A stretch of DNA of 50,206 nucleotides from an uncultured Bacteroidales bacterium (GTDB taxonomy: Bacteria > Bacteroidota > Bacteroidia > Bacteroidales > Muribaculaceae), in assembly GCA_947175575.1 (NCBI GenBank), contig CAMWNG010000008.1:1-50206 (forward strand), written 5' to 3'. The position numbers were made by a program, and so were the translations under genes. Each line of letters opens with the position of its first letter. The first letter of the stretch is position 1. Below, in pieces: positions 14,823 to 24,374 of this stretch. The notes beneath the pieces are model-generated. The model was not told the DNA's origin. It did not search any database and saw only the letters and a list, made by a program, of their open reading frames with translations.

Positions 14823-17800
14823 TCATGATTCAGACTGAAGGTGAGACGGATTCTGATGGGCCCGGGCCACTATGCCAAGGCCCTTTATGCCGTTTATAGC
14901 TATGACGAGGGGCTGTTCGAACCGGACCACACGTATGTGGCCGTCATCATACTCTGACGGCATGGCGTCGAGCATATCCGTGCGATAGACGGACTGCTCA
15001 TTTCGAGGAGCGACCGTGAAATATCCTACTCCGAATGAAGTAAGATTATGAAAGAAATGGGTGCCTTGACTCGGTTCCACGGCATAGCCGTCGAGTGCGG
15101 CTTCAGTGATCACGCGAGCCGCGCTAATGTCAGCCCAGCGCACCGGTATTCCGAGAGCGGGATCTGACGAACCCCAACGGCCCGGACCGATAAGCACATA
15201 CCCCTCCCCACGCTCGATGAACCGACGGTTGATTTCTCTGAGCACTTCCACAAGCTGCGGATTTCTCGACGAATCGAAAGCATCCGGCCGTACATACACC
15301 ACGCTTTTCACGCCTTCGACGTTCCCATGACCGATGGCCGTGGTGCTCCTCAACAGTATCTCGCTGTCGGGGATATACGACATCATGGTGTCGCTCACCA
15401 GCTCCTTGCGATCAATTATGGGTCGTATCTGGAGCCAGTATATATGTCCTTTTTCGGCTGAAGATCCCGTGATGCCGGGATTTATAGTGCCCGCGAATTC
15501 TATCTCGACAGGACGCTGCATGGCTTTCTGCCCGTTGTGCAGCATGAATTCTATGGCCGGGGCAAGCGGATACACCTTGTCGCGCAGGATATTGTTAAAA
15601 GTAACCACGCGGCGCCCAGGGCCCGATTCCGTATCCTTGAGATAACCGTCGCGCGCATCGTATGTCGACACCATGTAGCGCAGGGCACCTGTTCCGGCAA
15701 AAGACTGCACTGTGCGTGTCACGATATTGCAAGAATCGTCAGTGGTGAGGGTCAGCGGCACGCTGTCGCTCACAGGCAAGGCGCAAAGATTTGTCTGGGT
15801 CTGGGTCAACGCGAGGTCAAGAGTCGAGGTCTGCAAGACATGCTCCGGATATTTCGGCGAAAATCGCAGGCTGACGCCACCGTCGACAATATACTTGCCA
15901 AGCCCGACCGCAACCTCGGCCACTCCGTCCTCGGGGCGTTCGTCTCCAAGCGGATAATAGTTGAGCGACCGGCCCACCCCGGAGAACGACGGGAAATAGA
16001 GGCCGTTGTATTCATTGCCCACCACTTCCTGAATTATCACGGCCATCTTTTCCTGATCTATGACATTGGAGGTGGCCGTCATATAATCTTTACCGGCACG
16101 GTAGAACACAGATGCATACACAGCCTTGATGGCATCCGTAAGCATCCGCAACCGGTCAGACCGACTGTTTCCCATCGGCACCATATAGGTAGAGTAGATG
16201 CCGGCGAATGGTTGATAATGGGAGTCTTCAAGCAGGCTGGATGACCGCACGGCCATCGGTTTGTCTATCACATCAAGAAGCGCGTCAAGGTCGTCGCGCA
16301 GCCATTCGGGCAGTTTGGACTCCAAAAACCGTGCGAGTATGTCAGAGTCAGCCGCATCGCTCAATGCGAGCGGATACAAGTTGTTCCGCTCCATGAACTC
16401 GTCGAAAATATCGGTGCATAACACCACGGTACGTGGAATAGAAATAGTCACTCCGTCGAAATTGTCGCACACCGGATTTATCTTGATGATAGAATCAATA
16501 AAGGCGAGTCCGCGGCCCTTTCCGCCCAACGACCCCTGACCGATTCGTGCGAAATTGGAATAACGGTCGAAACGCTCGCGCAGAAAAACCGCCACTACGC
16601 CACGATTCTTCATCTTTCGATACCGAACGATAAGGTCGAAGAAAAGCTGTTTCGCTTCGGCCATATTGGCAGGGTCGGAACGATGTCTTTTAATTATATC
16701 CGCGATTGGGAAGATCGCACGTGAATAGAGCCAGCGGGATATGTCGTTGCGCGACGCGTGATAGTACAGGGCCGCATCCGGTATATCAAATATTTTCTGC
16801 TGCAGATCCTTCAGATCGTGCAGGCGCATGATTTCCCGGCCGGATTCAGGATCACGGATCACAAAATCGCCGAAACCGAAATTATCGCAAATGGCGTGAC
16901 CGAGGTCAACGGGCAGCTTCTTGGAATTCTTGTCAAGGAATACGCCCCCGAGACGTGCCACGTCGGCGGCATTATCCACTTCACTGCTCTCGACGATGAG
17001 GGGAAGATAGGGGTCGCGTGAGCGCAGATACTCGGCAAGCTTTATGCCGGCCTTGGAGTCTTTCACGCCTTCGCGCATGAATGACACGTCGCTTATTACG
17101 CCGAGCATATTATCCTTATACCGGTCGTAAAGCGCCACAGCTTCCTCGTAGTCGCGGGCAAGCATCACCTTGGGGCGCCCGCGCATGCGCATCATGCGCT
17201 CGTGGTCATTGAGAGCTTCTGTGGAGAATTCCCTGCTCTGCGTAAGCAGGAATTTGTATATATGCGGCAACACCGACGAATAGAACCTCACCGAATCCTC
17301 CACCACAAGTATGAGCTGTACACCGACATCCGAAATATCGTCGGCGTTCATCTTATCCTCAAGCAATTTGATTATGGCCAGCAGGAGATCCATATTTCCC
17401 AACCACGAGAACACGTAGTCAATATCGCTGAGATCTTCCTTGGCCAACCGGCGTGACACTTCTTTGGAAAACGGCGTCAGCATCACCACCGGAGTGTCCG
17501 GGAAATCAGTTTTGAGCATGCGTATGCCTTCGAGACTTTCCGAAAGATCGCCGGCAGGCATTACTATCACAAGGTCGAAGTGCTGGGAATGCATGGCCTC
17601 GCGCGCCGCTGCGAAGTTGCTTATGCGCGTGACACGGGGAGGAAGGCTCAGATTGAGCGATGTGTACTCCATGTAGAGACGTTCTTCGACACGTCCGTCC
17701 TCCTCCATGGTGAACGCATCGTAGCGCGACGCCACCAGCAGCACATTGAAGATGCGCCGCTGCATGAGATCATTGAAAGCCGTGTCCTTGAGATACACGC

Positions 17801-17828
17801 TTGAGGCTCCGGTTGCCGAGTCGTTCAT
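14823..17828 (-). CDS. Double-receiver protein with PEP-synthase-like ATP-binding domain
   Basis: The product is 1001 residues from ATG at 17828; a longer frame to 17906 is excluded because the promoter lies at 17853-17884. Residues 25-165 resemble a receiver domain lacking the acidic pocket. Residues 170-310 are a better receiver: Glu177-Asp178, acceptor-like Asp247 (VISDVSF), Ser281/282 and Lys300. From about 425 the PEP/pyruvate dikinase N-domain follows, with GQGSLGGKGRG at 430-440, MAVRSSSLLEDS and a WLQIRPII strand near the end. The phosphohistidine swivel and PEP-binding barrel of true PEP synthase are absent. The reaction is therefore unclear; a signalling or phosphotransfer role is inferred. 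It is the first gene of the seven-gene operon. Confidence 0.85.
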   Translation of the reverse strand: MNDSATGASSVYLKDTAFNDLMQRRIFNVLLVASRYDAFTMEEDGRVEERLYMEYTSLNLSLPPRVTRISNFAAAREAMHSQHFDLVIVMPAGDLSESLEGIRMLKTDFPDTPVVMLTPFSKEVSRRLAKEDLSDIDYVFSWLGNMDLLLAIIKLLEDKMNADDISDVGVQLILVVEDSVRFYSSVLPHIYKFLLTQSREFSTEALNDHERMMRMRGRPKVMLARDYEEAVALYDRYKDNMLGVISDVSFMREGVKDSKAGIKLAEYLRSRDPYLPLIVESSEVDNAADVARLGGVFLDKNSKKLPVDLGHAICDNFGFGDFVIRDPESGREIMRLHDLKDLQQKIFDIPDAALYYHASRNDISRWLYSRAIFPIADIIKRHRSDPANMAEAKQLFFDLIVRYRKMKNRGVVAVFLRERFDRYSNFARIGQGSLGGKGRGLAFIDSIIKINPVCDNFDGVTISIPRTVVLCTDIFDEFMERNNLYPLALSDAADSDILARFLESKLPEWLRDDLDALLDVIDKPMAVRSSSLLEDSHYQPFAGIYSTYMVPMGNSRSDRLRMLTDAIKAVYASVFYRAGKDYMTATSNVIDQEKMAVIIQEVVGNEYNGLYFPSFSGVGRSLNYYPLGDERPEDGVAEVAVGLGKYIVDGGVSLRFSPKYPEHVLQTSTLDLALTQTQTNLCALPVSDSVPLTLTTDDSCNIVTRTVQSFAGTGALRYMVSTYDARDGYLKDTESGPGRRVVTFNNILRDKVYPLAPAIEFMLHNGQKAMQRPVEIEFAGTINPGITGSSAEKGHIYWLQIRPIIDRKELVSDTMMSYIPDSEILLRSTTAIGHGNVEGVKSVVYVRPDAFDSSRNPQLVEVLREINRRFIERGEGYVLIGPGRWGSSDPALGIPVRWADISAARVITEAALDGYAVEPSQGTHFFHNLTSFGVGYFTVAPRNEQSVYRTDMLDAMPSEYDDGHIRVVRFEQPLVIAINGIKGLGIVARAHQNPSHLQSES

Positions 17829-17852
17829 TATCGCCTTGTTAAATATGTGGTG

Positions 17853-17884
17853 CAAAGGTAGTGAAAATCCTGTGAACGTACAAA
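17853..17884 (-). promoter_or_regulatory. Promoter of the seven-gene minus-strand operon
   Basis: On the minus strand, TTTG (17884-17881), 20 bp, then TACCTTTG (17860-17853). It fixes the start of the first gene at 17828 and is the only good promoter seen upstream of the chain of closely spaced genes down to 7934. Confidence 0.85.
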
Positions 17885-17943
17885 TAATATTGTCAAACCG
17901 TATCAATCGGGGTCGCGGACCCTGGGCAAAATCATCGCGGATT

Positions 17944-17973
17944 TTTGTAATCGCAATTTTTTACGTAACTTTG
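17944..17973 (+). promoter_or_regulatory. Promoter for nucleotidyltransferase-rsmD cluster
   Basis: TTTG at 17944-17947 and TAACTTTG at 17966-17973, 18 bp apart (slightly short). The leader to ATG 18045 is about 65 bases. It is divergent from the promoter at 17853-17884. Confidence 0.7.
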
Positions 17974-18044
17974 CAACCGTTTTGAACACCTCAAAATTCT
18001 ACATCCGATTCAAGACCCGATACAGTTAACCAATTTATCAGTAA

Positions 18045-18959
18045 ATGAGATCTACAAAACCTACTCTTTTAGTTCTTGCAGCGGGTATGGGCAGCCGTTA
18101 CGGCGGACTGAAGCAACTTGACGGCGTCGGTCCCCACGGCGAAACTATCATGGATTACTCCATCTTCGACGCTATGCGCGCCGGTTTCGGAAAGGTGGTT
18201 TTCGTAATCCGCAAGGATTTCGAGCAGGATTTTCGTGAGAAAATCTTATCGAAATACGAAGGGCACATCCCGGTTGAGGTGGTATTCCAAGCGCTCGACA
18301 AGCTTCCTGAAGGATACACCGTAAACCCCGAACGCACCAAACCCTGGGGAACCAACCATGCCGTCATGATGGGCGCCAAGGTCATTAACGAACCGTTCGT
18401 AGTGATAAACGCCGATGACTACTACGGACCCGACGCATTCCGCGTCATAGCGGAGGAACTGAAACGCGAACGCACCCGCAAAGGCGACTACTGCATGGTG
18501 GGATTCCGCGTGGCTAACACCATGACTGAGAACGGAGCCGTGTCGCGCGGCGTATGCACCAAGGATTCCGACAGCTATCTCACCGACATCGTGGAACGCG
18601 GCGGAATCAAATTCGAAGCCGACCGCACCATCGTTTTCAACGACGAGAACGGCGAGCGGCACACTCTGAATCCCGACACACCCGTATCAATGAATTTCTG
18701 GGGATTCACCCCCGACTATTTTGAATTCTCTGACAGGGAATTCCGAAAATTCCTCGATCTGAATCCGGGTTCGCTGACAGGTGAATATTATATTCCCACA
18801 GCAGTGAATACAATGCTTTCAAGTGGAGAAGCCACCGTAAAGGTGCTTGACACCACATCGCAATGGTTCGGTGTAACGTATGCCGATGACCGTGCGGGAG
18901 TGGTCGAGAACCTCGCCCGGCTCCATGCCGACGGCACTTACCCGGAACATCTTTTCTGA
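18045..18959 (+). CDS. Sugar-nucleotidyltransferase-family protein
   Basis: This 304-residue protein starts with the nucleotidyltransferase signature LVLAAGMGSRYGGLKQLDGVGPHGETIMDY (GxGSR with a following Lys), and has the metal-binding region FVVINADDYYG at about residue 125. Such enzymes join a sugar-1-phosphate to an NTP. The substrate is not readable from sequence. A second nucleotidyltransferase follows 19 bases downstream, so the two may act on related sugars. The operon continues into DUF3822 and rsmD. Confidence 0.85.
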   Translation: MRSTKPTLLVLAAGMGSRYGGLKQLDGVGPHGETIMDYSIFDAMRAGFGKVVFVIRKDFEQDFREKILSKYEGHIPVEVVFQALDKLPEGYTVNPERTKPWGTNHAVMMGAKVINEPFVVINADDYYGPDAFRVIAEELKRERTRKGDYCMVGFRVANTMTENGAVSRGVCTKDSDSYLTDIVERGGIKFEADRTIVFNDENGERHTLNPDTPVSMNFWGFTPDYFEFSDREFRKFLDLNPGSLTGEYYIPTAVNTMLSSGEATVKVLDTTSQWFGVTYADDRAGVVENLARLHADGTYPEHLF

Positions 18960-18978
18960 TTTATTAAAATTCCCCGAT

Positions 18979-19686
18979 ATGAAATTCGTCATTCTCGCCG
19001 GCGGCAAAGGTTCGCGGATGCAGGCCGAAGGGGCTTCCTGGTCAAAACCCATGACACCTCTCAAGGGCCGTCCGATGATCGGCCGTCTGATCGATCAGAT
19101 GCTTGACTGCGGAGCATCGGCAGTGCATATCGCAGCCAATCCGGCGATGGATGACATGATGGAATATCTGACCGCAAGAGCGTCAGCCGACAACCGCATC
19201 GTGGTACGCCCCATCGTGACAGACAACTCCTATGAGAGTCTGCGCGAGGCCACACGCGGCATCGAAGGGAAATTCATAGCTTCGACGGTAGATGCGATTG
19301 TCGATACCAACGAGTTGCGCGATATGGCTAATCGCTTGTCCGGAATTCCCGACAACCACGGCATAATGGGTCTGATGCGCAACATCCACGACGAAACGCC
19401 ACTTTGGGCATGCGTACAGCCGTCAGGAGAAATCACCGACTATTCGTGGGGTAAAGAACCCTTCAAATGTGGAGAAATAGCATCGGCAGGAGTTTACGGA
19501 CTATCAGGAGAGGCAATGAAACGTCTGGCCGCATCCGACATCTACCCCACTTCGCTCAGCCACTCCCAACAACTCCTTGCCCGCGACCCTCTTTATTCAC
19601 TATATAGTTTCTACTTTTCCGAAGCTTATGACGTGGACAATATGACTGACCGTGCCATGGCAGAAGATTTTCTCAACCGGCGCTGA
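18979..19686 (+). CDS. Second, shorter nucleotidyltransferase (MobA-like fold)
   Basis: The product is 235 residues from ATG at 18979; the frame is open upstream to 18880 but that part overlaps the previous gene. It begins MKFVILAGGKGSRMQAEG with SKPMTPLKGRPMI, the NTP-binding signature of sugar-nucleotide and molybdopterin nucleotidyltransferases, and has a metal-site equivalent STVDAIVD at about residue 102. It is too short for the left-handed β-helix domain of GlmU-type enzymes. Its stop overlaps the next ATG by one base (TGATG), so it is coupled to the DUF3822 gene. Confidence 0.82.
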   Translation: MKFVILAGGKGSRMQAEGASWSKPMTPLKGRPMIGRLIDQMLDCGASAVHIAANPAMDDMMEYLTARASADNRIVVRPIVTDNSYESLREATRGIEGKFIASTVDAIVDTNELRDMANRLSGIPDNHGIMGLMRNIHDETPLWACVQPSGEITDYSWGKEPFKCGEIASAGVYGLSGEAMKRLAASDIYPTSLSHSQQLLARDPLYSLYSFYFSEAYDVDNMTDRAMAEDFLNRR

Positions 19687-20507
19687 TGCAGGAAGTTCCA
19701 CTGTCCAAATCATTGATCTCCGATTCCGAGGATCGACATCTCACCCTGTTTGTGGGAAGGCGGATCATCTATGTATCAGCACGAAGCGTCACGGATGGTG
19801 AAAACGCCGTACTCGCAGCGATTCCCACAGACATCACGGCGCCATCGCTGACCAAAGCAGTGCAGGACGCGGTGTACGCCAATCCTATGCTTCTGTTGCC
19901 CTTCGCCAAAGTTACAGTAATAATAGATGCCCGCAGATTTTTCTGGATTCCGGCCGAGTGTGCTGACATCGCCTCCGACACCGCAACTGCCATGGGTTTC
20001 GATATCGGCCACACCGACTGTTGCCTCACGGCCTCCGGTGACAACATAAATACATTGGCGATGATCACCGAATCATCCCTCGTAAACTTTATCCGCAGGA
20101 CATTCCCCGATGCTGTCATCACTCATCCTGCAGCCGTGTTGGTGAGATACCTCGCACGCCGAAGTCTTACAGGGTCACGTGGGGTTCATGTCGACATAGG
20201 ACCTGAAAACATGACCGTGGCCGTGTCGGACACAACCGGGTTCACCTTGTGCGGATCTTACCGCCCGACCGGTGTGGATTCGCAGACCTACTATGTGATT
20301 GCGGCAGCCAAGACAGCCGGAGTGGATCCGGCCGAAACGGAATTCGTTCTGTCGGGCAGTCCGGATGCCAGAGCGGCTCTGACACAGCGATTGCGCCAAT
20401 TCGCTCAACAAGTCATGCCGGCTATCGTACCCACCGCCGCATATCCCGGAATCGCAGACATCCAACAACTTCCATACACACTCCTGATAAGCCCTCTATG
20501 CGAATAA
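19686..20507 (+). CDS. DUF3822 family protein
   Basis: This is a 273-residue protein with an actin/ASKHA-like look: strands such as HLTLFVGRRIIYVSA early on and GVHVDIGPENMTVAVSD in the second half, then an ending NIQ/DIQQLPYTLLISPLCE. In Bacteroidota, DUF3822 genes usually sit directly before rsmD, as here, and that synteny plus length supports the call. The function is not established. The gene overlaps rsmD by ten bases. Confidence 0.75.
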   Translation: MQEVPLSKSLISDSEDRHLTLFVGRRIIYVSARSVTDGENAVLAAIPTDITAPSLTKAVQDAVYANPMLLLPFAKVTVIIDARRFFWIPAECADIASDTATAMGFDIGHTDCCLTASGDNINTLAMITESSLVNFIRRTFPDAVITHPAAVLVRYLARRSLTGSRGVHVDIGPENMTVAVSDTTGFTLCGSYRPTGVDSQTYYVIAAAKTAGVDPAETEFVLSGSPDARAALTQRLRQFAQQVMPAIVPTAAYPGIADIQQLPYTLLISPLCE

Positions 20508-21040
20508 TCCGAGGAAAATACGGACGACGCCGCTTCGACGTACCGACCAACATCACCGCACGGCCGACGACCGATTTCGCACGTGAAAACATATTCAACG
20601 TAATTGAGAATCTGACCGATCTCGAAGGCGCACGGGCTCTTGACCTTTTCGCGGGCACGGGAGCTGTGTCGTTCGAATTCCTTTCACGCGAATGTGCATC
20701 TGTGACAGCCGTTGAAAAAGCCGCCACGCAATATAACTTCATAGTCAAGGTGGCCCGCATGCTCGACGACGACAACATCCGTGTGGTACGCGGTGACGTG
20801 TTCAAATTTTTAGCCACTGTCGCCACACCCTACGACATCGTGTTTGCCGATCCTCCCTACCTGCTGGAGAATTTTGCTGAGATACCGGGTAAGATTCTCG
20901 ACAGCAAAGCTGTAGCTCCGGGGACATTGGTGATTGTCGAGCATAACAAAGACCATGATTTTTCCGGTCTTCCGGGATTTCTCGAACGCCGTACATACGG
21001 ATCGGTGAACTTCAGCCTGTTCCGTGTACCCGAACCCTGA
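20498..21040 (+). CDS. rsmD: 16S rRNA (guanine-N2-)-methyltransferase RsmD
   Basis: The product is 180 residues from ATG at 20498, inside the end of the DUF3822 gene; a longer in-frame opening to 20249 is rejected because the RsmD N-terminus MRIIRGKYGRRRF is a family hallmark. SAM-binding motif LDLFAGTGAVSFEFLSR and catalytic motif FADPPY (DPPY/F) are present. RsmD methylates G966 of 16S rRNA. It is the last gene of the cluster that starts at 18045. Confidence 0.95.
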   Translation: MRIIRGKYGRRRFDVPTNITARPTTDFARENIFNVIENLTDLEGARALDLFAGTGAVSFEFLSRECASVTAVEKAATQYNFIVKVARMLDDDNIRVVRGDVFKFLATVATPYDIVFADPPYLLENFAEIPGKILDSKAVAPGTLVIVEHNKDHDFSGLPGFLERRTYGSVNFSLFRVPEP

Positions 21041-21110
21041 CAATGAATAATCACGTGGCTTTTTCGGGGGCTTTTTAAGTTAATTTAGGCACATTCTCAC
21101 ATTTTTTTCG

Positions 21111-21118
21111 TAACTTTG
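21111..21118 (+). promoter_or_regulatory. -7 element for asd
   Basis: TAACTTTG at 21111-21118, 35 bases before the asd ATG. The -33 region is weak, with no clear TTTG at the expected distance. Confidence 0.6.
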
Positions 21119-21152
21119 CGCTCAAGACTTTTTGATCAAAGAACAGTAAAAA

Positions 21153-22151
21153 ATGAATATTGCAATTGTCGGGGCCGGCGGAGCTGTCGGCCGTGAAATT
21201 TTAGAAATCCTCGAGGGGGGTGCCCTCCCCGTCGACAATCTGCGACTCTTCGGCTCGGCCCGCAGCGCCGGGTCAGTGATGAAATTTAAGGGAAGCGACA
21301 TCACTGTCGAAGAGCTGACGCGCCAAAGCGACTTCAGCGGAGTGGACTACGCGCTCGTATCGGCCGGAGCTTCGGTCTCCCGCGACTTCGCCGACGTCAT
21401 TACAGCGCACGGAACCATAATGATCGATAACTCAAGCGCGTTCCGCATGGATAAGGACGTGCCTCTCGTAGTGCCTGAAATAAACGGTTCTGACGCTCTT
21501 GAAGCGCCCAGACGCATAATAGCCAATCCAAACTGCACCACGATACAGATGGTTGTGGCTCTACAGCCCATACACGCTATTTCTCCGATCAGACGCGTCC
21601 ATGTGGCCACCTATCAGGCTGCCAGCGGTGCCGGCGCCCAGGCCATGGAAGAGCTGCGCCGGCAATATGCCGATATAGCCGAAGGACGCCCTGCGCACGT
21701 AGAGCGTTTCGCACATCAGTTGGCTTACAACATCATCCCTCATATTGATGTTTTCGGCGACAACGACTACACGCGCGAGGAAATGAAGATGTTCCACGAG
21801 ACGCGCAAAATCATGCACTCCGATGAAATCAGCGTGAGCGCCACATGCGTGCGCGTGCCCGTAATGCGCGCGCACAGCGAGGCCATCTGGGTTGAATGTG
21901 AACGTCCTGTAAGCGTTGCAGAAGCACGCGAGGCTTTCGAATCTGCTCAGGGTGTGGTGCTTATGGATATTCCGGCTGAAAATGTGTATCCCATGCCTTT
22001 GGAAATCTCCGGTAAAAATCCGGTGTATGTCGGTCGCCTGCGCGCCGACCTCGCCGGCGACGGCCTCACATTCTGGTGCGTCGGCGACCAGCTCCGCAAA
22101 GGTGCTGCACTCAATGCCGTACAGATAGTCGATTGGCTCATAAAGCATTAA
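21153..22151 (+). CDS. asd: Aspartate-semialdehyde dehydrogenase
   Basis: The 332-residue product starts with the NADPH-binding motif [18 protein letters not shown]. Catalytic Cys128 lies in ANPNCTT, and the acid-base His in [28 protein letters not shown] is typical of the family. It reduces aspartyl-β-phosphate to the semialdehyde on the path to lysine, diaminopimelate, threonine and methionine. An antiporter gene starts 19 bases after its stop and may share the transcript. Confidence 0.96.
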   Translation: MNIAIVGAGGAVGREILEILEGGALPVDNLRLFGSARSAGSVMKFKGSDITVEELTRQSDFSGVDYALVSAGASVSRDFADVITAHGTIMIDNSSAFRMDKDVPLVVPEINGSDALEAPRRIIANPNCTTIQMVVALQPIHAISPIRRVHVATYQAASGAGAQAMEELRRQYADIAEGRPAHVERFAHQLAYNIIPHIDVFGDNDYTREEMKMFHETRKIMHSDEISVSATCVRVPVMRAHSEAIWVECERPVSVAEAREAFESAQGVVLMDIPAENVYPMPLEISGKNPVYVGRLRADLAGDGLTFWCVGDQLRKGAALNAVQIVDWLIKH

Positions 22152-22169
22152 TCTGGCCCTACTTAAAAT

Positions 22170-24290
22170 ATGGTTCCGGCAGCACTGGTGACTCAGCCTA
22201 TACCGATATTTTTTATCGTATTGGCCATTATTCTGCTCGCGCCGCTGCTGCTCAACCGTCTTAAAATTCCCCATATTATCGGCATGATCGTCGCCGGTAT
22301 GATCGTGGGGCCATACGGTTTCGACATCCTTCAGGACGATTCCAGCTTCGCCATTTTCGGTCAGGTTGGTCTTCTCTACCTGATGTTTCTCGCGGGTCTG
22401 GAAATCGATATGTACCATCTGCGGCTCAACCTCCGCAGAGGGTTGCTGTTCGGCATCCTGACGCTCTTCATACCTCTCGGCCTCGGCATACTCACGAGTA
22501 TGCTGGTACTCCGCCTTGACCTCACCACGTCGCTGCTTCTGGGCGCGATGTACGCCGCACACACCCTCATCTCCTACCCTGTGGCGGCCAGATATGAGAT
22601 CACGAAATCGCAACCGGTCCTGATCGCCATCGTGGGCACAATAATTGCAGTGGTCGGATCACTGCTCGTGATCGCCTCAGCGGTGACCATCAAGCGCGAC
22701 GGGTACTTCAACCCGGTGGCGTTAGCGTGGTTGCTGTGCAAGATAACCCTATGGACCGTGGCCATCGTGTGGGCTTATCCCCGACTTACCCGCTGGTTTT
22801 TCAAAACTTACTCCGACCGTGTCACACAATATGTCTACTGCATGTGTCTGGTCTTTCTTGCCGCATGGACAGCCCAGATAGTCGGACTCGAGGGTGTACT
22901 CGGAGCTTTTGTCGCCGGCCTTGTTCTCAACAGGTTCGTCCCCGCTGCATCTCCTCTGATGGCATCGACAGAATTTGTCGGCAACGCATTGTTCATCCCC
23001 TATTTCCTTATCAGCGTAGGCATGATGATCAACCTTCGCGTGGTGGTGCATACCGACACCCTGACCGTGGCCGGAATAATGCTGGGTGTGGCTCTCGTGT
23101 CGAAGTGGATTCCGGCATTCGTCACCGAACGCATCAATAAACTCGGACGGCCCGGTGGCCGAGTATTGTTCGGCCTGACCACCGCACACACGGCCGTGGC
23201 ACTGGCGGTCGTAACCCTCGGTTACAAGATGGGCATGCTCTCCGAAGTGGTGCTGAACTCCACCATTCTGGTAATATTGGTCACATGCGCCGTGGCACCT
23301 ATCTTCACTGCTGCCGGTGCGGCAAGCTTGCGCATCAGCATGCTTGATCAGGATGAGATGATACGCACCAACCGCACTAACAACACCCTGATTGCTGTGG
23401 CGAATCCGCTGATGGCACGTGGCCTTGTGGAACTCGGACTCCTCATGCGCAATGACCGGGGTGCACATCGTTTCTATGCCATCCATGTGCGTAACGAAAA
23501 CAGCCGTGCCGCACGTAATCTTTCTCACGAATCACTCGAAACAGCAGAAAAAACTGCGGCCGCAGTCAACATCCCTCTGACCGGCATCGAACGCTTTGAC
23601 CTCAACACCGTGACAGGAATACTCAACGCTCTGCCTGAACGCGACATTACAGAGGTGATTGTGGGCATGCACCGCCGCTCCAACGTGATCGATTCGTTCT
23701 TCGGAAAAAAGGTGGAGCAACTTCTGAAAGCCACCAACCGCATGGTCATCATATCGCGCTGCTATATCCCACTCAATACGGTAAGCCGCATAATCGTGGC
23801 TGTGCCCCGCGGAGCACAATACGAAACCGGTTTTTCGCGATGGGTTCGCGGACTGGCGCGCCTGACCCGTCAGCTCGGGTGCCGGATAATCTTTTGCTGT
23901 CACGCCGATGTGCAGCCTCTGATCCGCGGCGTTATTTATCACGAAAACTATGGAATAAGATGTGAGTTCCGCACCACGGATTCATACGATGAATTCATCC
24001 TTCTTTCGGGTCGTATCAACCCTGATGATCTCATGGTAGTGATCAGCGCTCGTCCGAATTCCGTATCCTACACCGAAGAAGTCACCGAAATGCCGTCACT
24101 GCTGCAGCGAAACTTCGCCGGATTCAGCCTCATTGTCATTTATCCCGAGCAGTTTGGCGAGGAAGTGACGCTCACATCGTTCAGCGACCCGATGGCAGCC
24201 GACCTCAGCACAGCGCAGTCAGCACTCACCACACGATTGTGGGCGTTGCTCCGCAGCGCACGCGCATTACTTAACCGATGGTTCAGCTGA
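22170..24290 (+). CDS. Kef-type cation/proton antiporter with C-terminal Usp-like domains
   Basis: This is a 706-residue protein. Residues 10-385 are the Na+/H+ exchanger (CPA2) membrane domain with about 12 helices; LKIPHIIGMIVAGMIVGPYGF and LYLMFLAGLEIDM are typical of the first repeat, and VGLEGVLGAFVAGLVLNRF of the second. From about 395 to the end come two universal-stress-like segments (NNTLIAVANPLMARGLVEL... and SRIIVAVPRGAQYETGF...), which in related transporters sense ligands or regulate gating. There is no TrkA-N (RCK) domain, unlike KefB/KefC. It probably exchanges K+ or Na+ for H+; the ion is not determined. A perfect hairpin follows. Confidence 0.92.
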   Translation: MVPAALVTQPIPIFFIVLAIILLAPLLLNRLKIPHIIGMIVAGMIVGPYGFDILQDDSSFAIFGQVGLLYLMFLAGLEIDMYHLRLNLRRGLLFGILTLFIPLGLGILTSMLVLRLDLTTSLLLGAMYAAHTLISYPVAARYEITKSQPVLIAIVGTIIAVVGSLLVIASAVTIKRDGYFNPVALAWLLCKITLWTVAIVWAYPRLTRWFFKTYSDRVTQYVYCMCLVFLAAWTAQIVGLEGVLGAFVAGLVLNRFVPAASPLMASTEFVGNALFIPYFLISVGMMINLRVVVHTDTLTVAGIMLGVALVSKWIPAFVTERINKLGRPGGRVLFGLTTAHTAVALAVVTLGYKMGMLSEVVLNSTILVILVTCAVAPIFTAAGAASLRISMLDQDEMIRTNRTNNTLIAVANPLMARGLVELGLLMRNDRGAHRFYAIHVRNENSRAARNLSHESLETAEKTAAAVNIPLTGIERFDLNTVTGILNALPERDITEVIVGMHRRSNVIDSFFGKKVEQLLKATNRMVIISRCYIPLNTVSRIIVAVPRGAQYETGFSRWVRGLARLTRQLGCRIIFCCHADVQPLIRGVIYHENYGIRCEFRTTDSYDEFILLSGRINPDDLMVVISARPNSVSYTEEVTEMPSLLQRNFAGFSLIVIYPEQFGEEVTLTSFSDPMAADLSTAQSALTTRLWALLRSARALLNRWFS

Positions 24291-24301
24291 TAACGAATCC
24301 C

Positions 24302-24352
24302 TTTATGGAAGTAAGGTCACAATCAATGAGATTGTGACCTTACTTCCATAAA
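24302..24352. terminator. Bidirectional terminator, perfect 23-bp stem
   Basis: A perfect inverted repeat has arms 24302-24324 and 24330-24352, a 5-base loop AATGA, and T/A-rich flanks on both sides. It lies between the convergent antiporter and GH20 genes. Confidence 0.9.
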
Positions 24353-24374
24353 ATATAATGTTATTTTTTTTCAG

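Noticed and set aside
17829-17906. Longer N-terminus for the receiver/PEP-synthase-like protein
   Set aside because: A well-formed promoter sits inside this stretch, so it cannot be translated from that transcript.
21561-22613. Long minus-strand open frame (350 codons) opposite asd and the antiporter
   Set aside because: It is rich in His, Arg and Glu with no domain, spans two clear plus-strand genes and is a typical shadow frame in this codon-biased DNA.
22749-23528. 259-codon minus-strand frame inside the antiporter gene
   Set aside because: It is antisense to transmembrane coding sequence, with composition dominated by His and Gln; a shadow.
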